NCBI GenBank assembly: GCA_001725255.1
Contig: MEFV01000015.1
Coordinates: 1 to 64,000, forward strand
Direction of reading: 5' to 3'
Source: Comamonas sp. SCN 67-35
Lineage (GTDB): Bacteria; Pseudomonadota; Gammaproteobacteria; Burkholderiales; Burkholderiaceae_C
DNA length: 64,000 nt
Part shown: piece after piece, positions 9,516 through 17,692 of the stretch
Layout of the letters: each line of letters starts with the position of its first letter
Position numbering within the stretch: position 1 is the stretch's first letter
Notes under the pieces: generated by a model
What the model was told of the DNA's origin: nothing
Database searches by the model: none
What the model saw: the letters and a program-made list of their open reading frames with translations, nothing else
Program-made: the position numbers and the translations under genes

Positions 9516-10078
9516 TGACCGCGACCTTGCCTGCCCTGGAGCCCGTGCTGCATTTCGAGCCCGAGTCGCTGCTGCGCGCACAGCCGGTGCGAGGCCTGAT
9601 CCTCGACGTGGACGGCGTGCTGACCGATGGCGGCCTGTACCTGTCCGCCGAAGGTGAAATGCTCAAGCGCTTTGATTCGCTCGATGGCCATGGCCTGAAG
9701 CTGCTGCGGCAGGCCGGGCTGGCGGTCATGGTGGTCAGCGGGCGTGATTCGGCGGCCCTGCGCGCGCGCCTGGGCGCCCTGGGCATTGTTCACCTGCGCC
9801 TGGGGTGCGACGACAAACTGCCCGCCGCCGAGGCCCTGCTGGCCGAACGGTCGCTGTCCTGGGCGGAGACGGCCGTGATGGGCGACGATTGGCCCGATCT
9901 GCCGCTGCTGCGCCGCGCGGCCTGGGCCTGTGCGCCGGCGCAGGCCCATGCGCAGGCGCGCGCCGCAGCGCACTATGTGACGCATGCCCGGGGCGGGCAT
10001 GGCGCGGTGCGCGAGCTGTGCGACCTGCTGCTGGTGGCGGGAGGGCACTACGCACGCCTGCTGGCGCAACTTTCATGA
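9515..10078 (+). CDS. kdsC: 3-deoxy-D-manno-octulosonate 8-phosphate phosphatase
   Basis: KdsC removes phosphate from Kdo-8-phosphate to release Kdo. The 187-residue HAD-superfamily protein has the catalytic motif LILDVDGVLTDG (about residues 28-39, nucleophile Asp and acid Asp). SGRD gives motif II, a Lys in DDKLPAAEALL gives motif III, and GDDWPDLPLL gives the metal-binding motif IV. It lacks a large cap domain, as KdsC does, since the family works as a tetramer. Start and stop overlap both neighbours (TGATG with kdsD, ATGA with lptC), which indicates tight translational coupling. Confidence 0.95.
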   Translation: MTATLPALEPVLHFEPESLLRAQPVRGLILDVDGVLTDGGLYLSAEGEMLKRFDSLDGHGLKLLRQAGLAVMVVSGRDSAALRARLGALGIVHLRLGCDDKLPAAEALLAERSLSWAETAVMGDDWPDLPLLRRAAWACAPAQAHAQARAAAHYVTHARGGHGAVRELCDLLLVAGGHYARLLAQLS

Positions 10079-10704
10079 CGCGGCTGGTCTGGCATCGTGC
10101 CTGGGAGCGGGTCACGCTGTATCTGCCGCTGACGCTCATGGGGCTGCTCGCGCTGGCCACCTGGTGGCTGGTGCGCAACGCGCCGCAGGTGCTGCTACCC
10201 GAGACGCCCGCGCGCCCCACGCACGAGGCAGACTATTTCATGCGCGATTTTTCGGTCAAGTCGTTCGACGCCGATGGACGGCTGCAAAGCGTGGTGCGCG
10301 GGCGTCTCGGGCAGCACTATCCAGACACCGATACGCTGGAAATAGACCACGTGGATATTCGTTCCACCAATGCCCAGGGGCGCGTGACGACGGCCACCGC
10401 CAGACGCGCGATCAGCAATGCCGACGGCTCCGAGGTGACCCTGCTGGGCGATGCGGTGGTTGAGCGCGCCGCGCCGCAGGTTGCCGGGCAGCGAGAGGTG
10501 CCGGTCCTGCGGCTGCAAGGCCAGCGGCTGCAAGCCTGGGCGCAGACCGAGCGCGTGCGCTCCGATGATCCCGTCACCCTGGTCCAGGGCGGCGATATGG
10601 TGACGGCCGACACGCTCGATTACGACAACAAGGCGGGTCTGCTCAGGATGGACGGCCACGTGCGCGGCCTGGTGCAGCCCCGCCAGGGCGGGTCGCGGCG
10701 GTGA
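10075..10704 (+). CDS. lptC: LPS export ABC transporter periplasmic protein LptC
   Basis: LptC is the single-pass inner-membrane protein that hands LPS from LptBFG to the LptA bridge. The 209-residue product has one N-terminal transmembrane helix (LYLPLTLMGLLALATWWLV, about 15-33) and a periplasmic beta-jellyroll rich in alternating strands (YFMRDFSVKSFDADGRLQSVVRG; VTADTLDYDNKAGLLRMDGHV). It starts in the ATGA overlap with kdsC and ends in a GTGA overlap with the next gene. The usual next genes, lptA and lptB, are absent. A short-chain dehydrogenase gene takes their place. Confidence 0.9.
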   Translation: MTRLVWHRAWERVTLYLPLTLMGLLALATWWLVRNAPQVLLPETPARPTHEADYFMRDFSVKSFDADGRLQSVVRGRLGQHYPDTDTLEIDHVDIRSTNAQGRVTTATARRAISNADGSEVTLLGDAVVERAAPQVAGQREVPVLRLQGQRLQAWAQTERVRSDDPVTLVQGGDMVTADTLDYDNKAGLLRMDGHVRGLVQPRQGGSRR

Positions 10705-11483
10705 GCGTGCCGCCGCTGGTCTTCATCACCGGCGCCTCCAGCGGGATAGGGCAGGCCCTTGCGGGGCACTACCTGCGTGCGGGCTGGCGGCTGGCGCTCG
10801 TGGCGCGCCGGGGCGCGGTCATGCGTTCCTGGCTGGAGGGCTGTGGTGGCGCCAACGCCGGGGAACACGCGGTTTACGTGGCCGATGTCGGCGATCGGGA
10901 ATCCTTGAGTGCCGCGGCGCACGAGTGCCTGCACCGCCAGGGACTGCCCGATGTGGTTATCGCCAACGCAGGCATCAGCATTGGCATGGATACGGGTGCG
11001 GTGCAGGATCTCGACGTGCTGGCGCGTACTCTCGCGATCAATGTGACCGGACTGGCCGCCAGCTTCCAGCCTTTTCTGGGGCCGATGCGCGAGCGTGGCC
11101 GCGGGCGCCTCGTCGCTGTGGCGAGCGTCGCGGGTGTACGGGGGGTGCCTGGACAGGCGGCGTATTGCGCGAGCAAGGCGGCGGCCATCAGCTACTGCGA
11201 GAGCCTGCGCAGCGAACTCGGCGGCAGCGGGGTGAGCGTGCTCACGCTGTGCCCCGGGTTCGTGGCCACGCCGCTGACGGCGCGCAACCGCTACCCCATG
11301 CCCTTTCTGCTCACGGCCGACGAATTTGCCCGGCGGGCGGCGCGGGTCATTGCCTCGCGTGCCAGTTATCGCGTGATTCCATGGCCCATGGCGATCGTGG
11401 CTCGGGTGCTGCCGCTGCTTCCCAACGGGTGGTTCGACCGCCTGTTGGCGCGTCAGCCGCGCAAGCGGCGCGAAGGGGAGTAG
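10701..11483 (+). CDS. SDR-family oxidoreductase
   Basis: This is a 260-residue classical short-chain dehydrogenase/reductase. The NAD(P)-binding glycine motif TGASSGIG is at about residues 10-17, NAG at about 91, and the catalytic Ser and Tyr-x-x-x-Lys are in VASVAGVRGVPGQAAYCASKAA. The C-terminal part after PLTARNRYPMPFLL resembles membrane-associated, fatty-acyl or steroid-type members. The GTG start lies in a GTGA overlap with the end of lptC, so it is probably translated with the LPS genes. The substrate is unknown. The position suggests envelope or lipid metabolism, but this is context only. A bidirectional terminator follows. Confidence 0.85.
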   Translation: MSVPPLVFITGASSGIGQALAGHYLRAGWRLALVARRGAVMRSWLEGCGGANAGEHAVYVADVGDRESLSAAAHECLHRQGLPDVVIANAGISIGMDTGAVQDLDVLARTLAINVTGLAASFQPFLGPMRERGRGRLVAVASVAGVRGVPGQAAYCASKAAAISYCESLRSELGGSGVSVLTLCPGFVATPLTARNRYPMPFLLTADEFARRAARVIASRASYRVIPWPMAIVARVLPLLPNGWFDRLLARQPRKRREGE

Positions 11484-11514
11484 AGCCGATAGGGAGGGCG
11501 CCGAGAGCGCCCAA

Positions 11515-11541
11515 CAAAAAAGCTCCCGCAGGAGCCTTTTC
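11515..11541. terminator. Bidirectional intrinsic terminator between SDR and RNA-binding protein genes
   Basis: AAAAAA, then stem AGCTCC and GGAGCC around CGCA, then TTTT. The A-run and T-run on opposite sides let the hairpin end both converging transcripts. A second GC-rich hairpin (GGGCGC/GCGCCC) sits just before it at about 11496-11512. Confidence 0.8.
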
Positions 11542-11555
11542 GTGATTTGGGTGGC

Positions 11556-11978
11556 TCAATAGCTGCTGCCGCCACCATCGTAGCCGCCGCGGCCGCCACC
11601 GCCACCATGACGACCACCGCCGCCGTAGGGGCTGCGGAAGCCGCCACCACCGCCTTCACCGCGGCCGCCACCAAAGCCGCCGCCGCCACTGCGGCCACCA
11701 CCAAAGCCGCCCGAACGGGGGGGGCGGGCTTCCATGGGACGTGCTTCGTTCACCACCAGGCTGCGGCCACCCAGCGGTTGGCCGTTCATGCCGTTGATGG
11801 CTTGCTGTGCCTCGGCGTCGCTGCCCATTTCGACAAAGCCGAAACCCTTGGAGCGGCCGGTGTCGCGCTCCATCATGACCTTGGCGCTGGTGACCGTGCC
11901 GAATTGCCCGAAGGCCTGCTGCAGATCTTCGTCGCGCACCGAGTACGGCAGGTTGCCGACGTACAGTTTGTTGCCCAT
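11556..11978 (-). CDS. Glycine-rich RRM RNA-binding protein (cold-inducible type)
   Basis: This 140-residue protein has one RNA-recognition motif at residues 1-80, with RNP2 (KLYVGNLPYS) and RNP1 (RSKGFGFVEM) intact. A tail of GGG/GGR/GGY repeats ends in GGGSSY. Bacterial proteins of this plan are cytoplasmic RNA chaperones, often induced by cold. The ATG at 11978 is preceded by TTAGGAGCCCC. The upstream intergenic region holds a promoter-like pair about 175 bases away, implying a long 5' leader, common in cold-shock mRNAs. The transcript ends at the shared terminator at 11515-11541. Confidence 0.9.
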   Translation of the reverse strand: MGNKLYVGNLPYSVRDEDLQQAFGQFGTVTSAKVMMERDTGRSKGFGFVEMGSDAEAQQAINGMNGQPLGGRSLVVNEARPMEARPPRSGGFGGGRSGGGGFGGGRGEGGGGGFRSPYGGGGRHGGGGGRGGYDGGGSSY

Positions 11979-12150
11979 GTAATGGGGCTCCTAATAAACA
12001 AAAAATGGAACCACGGAGTCCCGAAACCGCCACCAGTGAATCACCTAAGAAGCCCTATGCGCGAAAACTGACGGATCACCGTAACCTTCTTGGCAGACGC
12101 ATGCCCGCCAATACGCTACTGTTCTTTAATTTCCGCGGCGATGCAAGCGC

Positions 12151-12179
12151 TTTTTACGTGTCAGTGGTGCAATACGCAA
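12151..12179 (-). promoter_or_regulatory. Candidate promoter of the RNA-binding protein gene
   Basis: On the minus strand TTGCGT (12174-12179) and TAAAAA (12151-12156) are separated by exactly 17 bases. This predicts a 5' leader of about 165 bases before the start at 11978, with room for regulatory structure. No other gene start explains this promoter. Confidence 0.45.
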
Positions 12180-12209
12180 CACAATTGTGCAAAAAACGGC
12201 TGTGTGGCT

Positions 12210-14075
12210 TCACGTTTGGGTTTGTTGGCACACCTGCAGAACCTGCTCGCCATAGGCCTCCAGCCGCTTGACGCCCATGGCGGGGATGCCCGACAGGTCG
12301 GCGAGCGACGCCGGGTTGCGCTGGGCAATCGCCGCGAGCGTCGTGTCCTGAAACACCACATAGGCCGGCAGGCCGTGCTTGCGCGCGACCTCGGCGCGCC
12401 AGGCCTTGAGATTGATGAAGCGCATCTGTGCCTGGGGCCCGAGATCGGCTGCCGCCGCTGCGGGCGTGCCCCGGCGCGACCTGGATTTGCCGCGCGCCGA
12501 CGCACTGGCCTCGCGCAGCAGCACCTGTTCTTCGCCGCGCAGCAGCTCCCGTGCGCTGGTGCCGAGCGTCAGCGTGTCGAAGGCCCGCCCTCCGTCGAGC
12601 TGGATGCGCTGCACCCCGATCGCTTCCCTGGCGAGCAACTGGCGCAGCACGGCACGCAACTGGCTCTCGCTGTACTCGGCGCCCACGTTGAAGGTGGAGA
12701 GCCGCTCGTGGCCGAACTGGCGTACCTTGTCGGTGGCCTTGCCGCGCACGATGTCCATCAGGTGACCCATGCCGAAGGTCAGGCCACTGGCCGCGTGCAC
12801 GCGGTAGATGGTGGACAGGAGCTTCCTGGCCGCGTCCGTGCCATCCCACACGGCGGGTGGATGTAGGCAGTTGTCGCAGTTGCCGCAGGGCTCGGACGCC
12901 TCGCCGAAGTAGGACAGCAGCCGCTGGCGGCGGCAGTCGGTGGCCTCGGCCAGCGCCAGCAGCGCGTCGAGCTTGCCGCGCAGCACGGCCTTGAATTCTT
13001 CGGAGGCGTCGCCCTCGTCGATCATGCGCCGCTGGTTCACCACGTCCTGCAGGCCGTAGATCATCCAGGCGTCGGCGGCCAGGCCGTCGCGCCCGGCGCG
13101 GCCCGTCTCCTGGTAGTAGCCCTCGATGTTGCGCGGCATGTCCACGTGCGCGACGAAGCGCACGTCGGGTTTGTCGATGCCCATGCCGAAGGCGATGGTC
13201 GCGACCATCACGATGCCGTCCTCGCGCAGGAAGCGGTCCTGGTGCGCCTGGCGAACCTCGGCGGGCATGCCGGCGTGGTAGGGCAGCGCCTGGATGCCCG
13301 CGTCCACGAGCGCCTGCGCCATTTCCTCGACCCGCCTGCGCGACTGGCAGTAGACAATGCCTGCATCCTGGGCGTGCTCGTGCTCGATGAAGCGCAGCAG
13401 CTGCGCCAGCGGCTCCTTTTTTTCTTCGACGCGGTAGCGGATGTTGGGCCGGTCGAAGCTGCTCACGAACAGCCGCGCCGCCTGCAGCTGCAGGCCTTCG
13501 AGGATGTCGGCGCGCGTGAGCGCGTCGGCGGTGGCCGTGAGCGCGATGCGCGGCACGCCGGGGTAGCGCTCGGCCAGCAGGGCGAGCTGGCGGTATTCGG
13601 GGCGGAAGTCGTGGCCCCACTGGCTCACGCAGTGCGCCTCGTCGATGGCGAAGAGCGCCAGCGCGCCGCGCGCGCTCAGGTCGTCGAGCAGGTTCAGGAA
13701 GCGCTCGCTCACCACGCGCTCGGGCGCGGCGTACAGCAGCGTGATCTCGCCCTGCGCCAGTTGCCGCTGCACTTGCTGTGTCTGCTGCCAATCCTGCGTC
13801 GAATTGAGAAAGGCCGCCGCGACGCCCGCTTCGCGCAGCGCCCCCACCTGGTCGTGCATCAGCGCGATCAGCGGCGAGACGACGACGGTGATGCCGTGAC
13901 CGGCCTGCTGGCGCGCGATCGCCGGGATCTGATAGCACAGCGATTTGCCGCCGCCCGTGGGCATGAGCACGAGCGCGTCGCCGCCCTGCGCGACGTGCTC
14001 GATGATGGCCGCCTGCGGACCGCGGAACTGCTCGTAGCCGAAAACCTCGCGCAGGATGGAAAGTGATGAAGACAA
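12210..14075 (-). CDS. recQ: ATP-dependent DNA helicase RecQ
   Basis: RecQ is a 3'-5' superfamily 2 helicase acting in recombination and fork repair. The 621-residue protein has the complete set: Walker A MPTGGGKSLCYQIPA near residue 40, DEAH box FAIDEAHCVSQWGHDFRPEY, helicase C-terminal motifs (GIVYCQSRRRVEE; FGMGIDKPDVRFVAH; QETGRAGRDG), the zinc-binding cysteines (TDCRRQ; EPCGNCDNC), the winged-helix RQC domain, and a C-terminal HRDC domain (FINLKAWRAEVARKHGLPAYVVF). It stands alone between a dispersed repeat at its 5' side and the RNA-binding protein gene downstream. Confidence 0.97.
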   Translation of the reverse strand: MSSSLSILREVFGYEQFRGPQAAIIEHVAQGGDALVLMPTGGGKSLCYQIPAIARQQAGHGITVVVSPLIALMHDQVGALREAGVAAAFLNSTQDWQQTQQVQRQLAQGEITLLYAAPERVVSERFLNLLDDLSARGALALFAIDEAHCVSQWGHDFRPEYRQLALLAERYPGVPRIALTATADALTRADILEGLQLQAARLFVSSFDRPNIRYRVEEKKEPLAQLLRFIEHEHAQDAGIVYCQSRRRVEEMAQALVDAGIQALPYHAGMPAEVRQAHQDRFLREDGIVMVATIAFGMGIDKPDVRFVAHVDMPRNIEGYYQETGRAGRDGLAADAWMIYGLQDVVNQRRMIDEGDASEEFKAVLRGKLDALLALAEATDCRRQRLLSYFGEASEPCGNCDNCLHPPAVWDGTDAARKLLSTIYRVHAASGLTFGMGHLMDIVRGKATDKVRQFGHERLSTFNVGAEYSESQLRAVLRQLLAREAIGVQRIQLDGGRAFDTLTLGTSARELLRGEEQVLLREASASARGKSRSRRGTPAAAAADLGPQAQMRFINLKAWRAEVARKHGLPAYVVFQDTTLAAIAQRNPASLADLSGIPAMGVKRLEAYGEQVLQVCQQTQT

Positions 14076-14088
14076 AAGACTACCGAAT

Positions 14089-14135
14089 GAATAGCTGTCA
14101 GCGCTTTATTGACGGGCGCTGGAGCCATGTTTCTT
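14089..14135 (+). repeat. Dispersed Comamonadaceae-type intergenic repeat, copy A
   Basis: This contains AATAGCTGTCAGCGCTT and GCGCTGGAGCC around a short loop and matches the consensus core seen at 38874-38931. It lies between the divergent recQ and metH (N-terminal half) genes. Confidence 0.65.
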
Positions 14136-14218
14136 TATGAACAAGCGTCATGGCCGCGGGCTGCACCCGTGGCCGCGCCTGCGTGATTGTCCGGCAATCG
14201 ACTTCCTACAATCACCGC

Positions 14219-15253
14219 ATGACTCTCCCGCACTACACCCGCGCGCAGCAACTGCCCGACATTCTGAAGCACCGCATCGTCATCCTCGACGGGGCGATGG
14301 GCACCATGGTGCAGCGCCTGAAGCTCAGCGAGGCGCAGTTTCGCGGCGAGCGCTTCAAGGATTTTCACAAGGACGTCAAGGGCAACAACGAGCTGCTGGT
14401 GCTCACGCAGCCGCAGTTCATCAGCGACATCCACCAGGGCTACCTGGCTGCCGGGGCCGATCTGATCGAGACCGACACCTTTGGCGCCACCAGCGTCGCG
14501 CAGATGGATTACGACATGCAGGATCTGGCGCGTGAGATGAACGTGGCGGCGGCCCGGCTGGCGCGCGCGGCCTGCGACCAGTTCTCCACGCCCGACAAGC
14601 CGCGCTTCGTCGTCGGCGCGATCGGCCCCACCCCCAAGACCGCGAGCATCAGCCCCGACGTGAACGACCCCGGGGCGCGCAACATCACCTTCGAGCAACT
14701 GCGCGCGGCCTACCATGAGCAGGCGAGCGGCCTGATCGAGGGCGGCGCCGACGTGCTGATGGTCGAGACCATCTTCGACACGCTCAACGCCAAGGCGGCG
14801 TTGTTCGCGATCGACGAGGTGCAGGAGGAAACCGGCGAGCGCCTGCCGCTCATCATCAGCGGCACCGTCACCGATGCGTCAGGCCGCATCCTCTCGGGGC
14901 AGACCGTCACCGCCTTCTGGCACAGCGTGCGGCACGCGAACCCGCTGGCGGTGGGGCTGAACTGCGCGCTGGGCGCCGCGCTCATGCGCCCCTACATTCA
15001 GGAGCTGGCCAAGGCCGCGCCCGACACCTTCATCAGTTGTTACCCCAATGCCGGCCTGCCCAACCCGATGAGCGACACCGGCTTTGATGAAACGCCCGAG
15101 GTGACGAGCCGATTGCTGCACGAATTTGCCGCCGAGGGCCTCGTGAACATCGTCGGTGGCTGCTGCGGCACGACGCCCGAGCACATCAGCGCAATCGCCA
15201 AGGCGGTGGCGCCGGTGGCAACGCGCAAGCTGTTCTATCCGGCGCAGGCGTGA
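14219..15253 (+). CDS. metH: Methionine synthase, homocysteine-binding half (split MetH, N-terminal)
   Basis: This 344-residue protein corresponds to module 1 of cobalamin-dependent methionine synthase, the zinc homocysteine methyltransferase domain. The barrel opens with [12 protein letters not shown]. The three zinc-binding cysteines are visible in VGLNCALGA and in [10 protein letters not shown] near the C-terminus. It stops where the pterin-binding module would begin in a full-length MetH. The remaining modules are encoded 9.3 kb away on the opposite strand (24539-27280). The ATG at 14219 (MTLPHYTRA) fits family N-termini. No SAH-riboswitch motif is visible upstream of this half. Both halves look intact, so this is a gene split rather than decay. 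Confidence 0.93.
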   Translation: MTLPHYTRAQQLPDILKHRIVILDGAMGTMVQRLKLSEAQFRGERFKDFHKDVKGNNELLVLTQPQFISDIHQGYLAAGADLIETDTFGATSVAQMDYDMQDLAREMNVAAARLARAACDQFSTPDKPRFVVGAIGPTPKTASISPDVNDPGARNITFEQLRAAYHEQASGLIEGGADVLMVETIFDTLNAKAALFAIDEVQEETGERLPLIISGTVTDASGRILSGQTVTAFWHSVRHANPLAVGLNCALGAALMRPYIQELAKAAPDTFISCYPNAGLPNPMSDTGFDETPEVTSRLLHEFAAEGLVNIVGGCCGTTPEHISAIAKAVAPVATRKLFYPAQA

Positions 15254-15274
15254 AGGCTAAGGATTATTAAATTC

Positions 15275-15316
15275 AATAGCTATAGACGCCTGATGGTATT
15301 GGGCTATAGGCCGTTT
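15275..15316 (+). repeat. Dispersed intergenic repeat, copy B (degenerate)
   Basis: AATAGCTATAGACGCC, then GGGCTATAGGCCGTTTT, follow the same layout as the other copies with mutated arms. The copy spans the gap between the convergent metH (N-terminal half) and tetR genes and runs into the last codons of tetR. Confidence 0.45.
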
Positions 15317-15954
15317 TCAACCATGCGCAGAAGGCGCGCGGCAAGCTGCTGGCGCTGCGCCGCGTCGGCATCCTGCAGCGGCCCCTCGATGAACAGCAGG
15401 GCCAGACCGTGCACGGCCGACCAGGCCAGGAACTCGGCGCCGGGCCGGCGCTCGGTCGGCAGCACGCCGGCCTGCACCGCGGCGTCGAGCGCGTAGCCGA
15501 GCAACTGCAACGGGTCGAGGCCGCGCTCGCCCACCGGCAATGCGTCCGCGGGCCATTCGGTGGTCAGCGTGTCGCCGCCGAAGAAAGCGGTGCGAAACAG
15601 CCCGGTCTCGCGCTGGGCGAAAGCCAGGTAGCCGCTGCCGATGGCGGCCACCCGCGCACGCGCTCGGATAGCCGGATCGGGCAGCGCCTCGGCCCGTGCC
15701 AGTTCGCCTTCCATGGCGCGCGCCACCTCGGCCAGCGCGACGCCGCGTACCGCATCGAACAGTGCCCGGTGGTTGGCGAAGTGGCGATACGCCGCATTGG
15801 GCGCCACGCCAGCGCGACGCGTCGCCTCGCGCAGCACGATGGCCTGCGGACCACCTTCGCGCGCCAGATCGACCGCCGCGTCCAGCAGCGCGCGGCGCAG
15901 GTCGCCATGGCGGTAGGTGTCTCGGGCTGGTGGTGACAAAGCGTTATCCGACAA
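15304..15954 (-). CDS. TetR/AcrR-family transcriptional regulator
   Basis: This is a 216-residue repressor-type protein. The N-terminal TetR helix-turn-helix reads YRHGDLRRALLDAAVDLAR, then IVLREATRRAGVAPNAAYRHF (about 12-60). A C-terminal TetR ligand-binding domain of the WHG-type runs from GSGYLAFAQRETGLFRTAFF to the end. No ATG fits. The TTG at 15954 is chosen because AGGA lies 4-5 bases upstream and it gives the normal family length. It is divergent from a run of five small enzyme-like genes starting at 16149, so regulation of that run is the natural guess. The last codons lie in a dispersed repeat. Confidence 0.85.
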   Translation of the reverse strand: MSDNALSPPARDTYRHGDLRRALLDAAVDLAREGGPQAIVLREATRRAGVAPNAAYRHFANHRALFDAVRGVALAEVARAMEGELARAEALPDPAIRARARVAAIGSGYLAFAQRETGLFRTAFFGGDTLTTEWPADALPVGERGLDPLQLLGYALDAAVQAGVLPTERRPGAEFLAWSAVHGLALLFIEGPLQDADAAQRQQLAARLLRMVENGL

Positions 15955-16148
15955 AATTCCTGGGTTAAATGCGGGCAGTGTCCGGCTCGAAAACCATGGT
16001 AAGTGTACATTGTCCACAAGAGCGTTCTTGCATGGAATCCGAAGCCCATGTCGACGGCTTCCCGGTTGCCATTTCGCGGCCGACACCTCCAGGCGCGCAG
16101 CCCGCGCCGAGGGCCGCCGGTTTTTCAGTCCAACAACGGGGCAATGAC

Positions 16149-16637
16149 ATGACCCAGCCCGCCAGGAACACCATCTGCCTCTGGTACGAGCGCGGCGCCG
16201 AGGAAGCGGCGCGCTTCTACGCCGAGACCTTTCCCGATTCCGCTGTCGGCGCGATCCACCACGCGCCGGGCGACTACCCGTCGGGCAAGGAAGGCGACGT
16301 GCTTACCGTCGAATTCACGGTACTGGGTATTCCCTGCCTGGGCCTGAACGGCGGGCCGGCGTTCAAGCACAGCGAGGCGTTTTCGTTCCAGGTCGCCACC
16401 GTCGACCAGGTCGAGACCGACCGCTACTGGAACGCCATCGTCGGCAACGGCGGCCAGGAAAGCGAGTGCGGCTGGTGCAAGGACAGGTGGGGCCTGTCGT
16501 GGCAGATCACGCCGATTGCCCTGACCCAGGTTTTCACCGGCGCCGATCGTGCCGCCGCCAAGCGTGCCTTCGACGCCATGATGACGATGAAGAAGATCAA
16601 CGTCGCCGCCATCGAGGCCGCGCGGCGTGGCCCTTGA
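16149..16637 (+). CDS. VOC-superfamily (PhnB/3-dmu-9 type) protein
   Basis: This 162-residue protein has one VOC fold of the 3-demethylubiquinone-methyltransferase-like type. It starts NTICLWYERGAEEAARFYAETFP and contains LTVEFTVLGIPCLGLNGGP and the family block ESECGWCKDRWGLSWQI. Such proteins bind small hydrophobic ligands or metals, and few have known reactions. The ATG at 16149 was chosen over longer in-frame extensions because it matches family N-termini. It is first of five same-strand genes (16149-18805) facing a TetR gene. Confidence 0.85.
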   Translation: MTQPARNTICLWYERGAEEAARFYAETFPDSAVGAIHHAPGDYPSGKEGDVLTVEFTVLGIPCLGLNGGPAFKHSEAFSFQVATVDQVETDRYWNAIVGNGGQESECGWCKDRWGLSWQITPIALTQVFTGADRAAAKRAFDAMMTMKKINVAAIEAARRGP

Positions 16638-16713
16638 GCACTGCCTCGTCCGCGGGCCGATGTCGGCGAACGCCAGGCACCCCTTGTTGCCCCGCTTCAA
16701 CCCAGGAGAGACC

Positions 16714-17166
16714 ATGCAATTCACCCCCTATCTCAACTTCGACGGCGACTGCGCCGAGGCCTTCGCCTTCTACGCCAGGCTGTTTGGCGGAAACATCGTC
16801 TACCAGGGCACCTTTGGCGAAATGCCACCGCAGCCCGGCATGCCCGCGCTGCCCGAATCGGCAAAGGGCCGCATCATGCACGTGCACCTGCAGATCAGGG
16901 AGCAGGCGCTGATGGGTTCCGACACCCTGCCAGCCGCACCCGGCCAGGACCCGGCGCAATGCGGCGGCGGCTACCAGCAGCCGCAAGGTCTGTGGGTGTC
17001 GATCCAGGCCGCGGACGCGGCCGAGGGCCAGCGCCTGTTCGATGCGCTCAGCCAGGGCGGCCAGACCGTGATGCCGTTCGCCGCCACCTTCTGGTCGGCC
17101 GGCTTCGGCATGGTGCGCGACCGCTTCGGCACGCCGTGGATGGTGAATGTGCCGACGCCCGCCTGA
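16714..17166 (+). CDS. VOC-family glyoxalase/PhnB-like protein
   Basis: This 150-residue PhnB-like VOC protein begins MQFTPYLNFDGDCAEAFAFY. It carries HVHLQIREQALMGSD in the middle and ends FGMVRDRFGTPWMVNVP, all family features. GGAGAG precedes the ATG at 16714 by 4-9 bases. It differs in sequence from the VOC genes on either side, so the cluster is not a recent tandem duplication. The reaction is unknown. Despite the historical name, PhnB homologues are not required for phosphonate use. Confidence 0.88.
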   Translation: MQFTPYLNFDGDCAEAFAFYARLFGGNIVYQGTFGEMPPQPGMPALPESAKGRIMHVHLQIREQALMGSDTLPAAPGQDPAQCGGGYQQPQGLWVSIQAADAAEGQRLFDALSQGGQTVMPFAATFWSAGFGMVRDRFGTPWMVNVPTPA

Positions 17167-17199
17167 CCTTTTGCAACCCACAGCCCAGGAAAGCCAGAC

Positions 17200-17646
17200 A
17201 TGCCCACCGGAACCGTCCGCCTGCACCGCGTGCTGCGCAGCACGCCCGACAAGGTCTACCGCGCCTTCACGCAGGGCGCGGCCCTGGCCAAGTGGCTGCC
17301 GCCCCATGGCTTCATCTGTCACGTCCATCAATTCGATGGCCGGGTGGGTGGCAGCTTCAGGATGTCGTTCGAGAATTTTTCGACCGGCCAGAGCCACGCG
17401 TTCGGCGGCGAGTACCTGAAGCTGACCCCCGGCGAACTCGTTGAGTACACCGACCGGTTCGACGACCCCGGCTTGCCCGGCCAGATGCGCGTGACCGTGC
17501 AGCTGCGCGCGGTCACGTGCGGCACCGAGGTTCACATCGAGCAGGCCGGCATCCCCGAAGCCATCCCCGTCGAGGCGTGCTACCTAGGCTGGCAGGAATC
17601 CCTGACCCAGCTGGCTGCGCTGGTGGAGCCGGACATTCCGGGTTAG
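17200..17646 (+). CDS. SRPBCC (AHSA1-type) domain protein
   Basis: This 148-residue protein is a START-like SRPBCC fold of the activator-of-Hsp90 (AHSA1) branch. It begins TVRLHRVLRSTPDKVYRAFT, followed by LAKWLPPHGF and GGSFRMSFENF, and ends with YLGWQESLTQLAALVE, the family's C-terminal helix. Members bind hydrophobic ligands in a deep cavity and frequently neighbour VOC and ArsR/TetR genes. It probably shares a transcript with the VOC gene 33 bases upstream. Its function is unassigned. Confidence 0.88.
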   Translation: MPTGTVRLHRVLRSTPDKVYRAFTQGAALAKWLPPHGFICHVHQFDGRVGGSFRMSFENFSTGQSHAFGGEYLKLTPGELVEYTDRFDDPGLPGQMRVTVQLRAVTCGTEVHIEQAGIPEAIPVEACYLGWQESLTQLAALVEPDIPG

Positions 17647-17692
17647 CGCACTGGGCCGTCCGCCGCGCCGATTCCGGACCAAGGGTCAGAAC

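Noticed and set aside
12154..13938. A 594-codon minus-strand frame overlapping recQ in another frame
   Set aside because: Arg/Ala-rich shadow of recQ with no domain of its own; recQ motifs are complete in the called frame.
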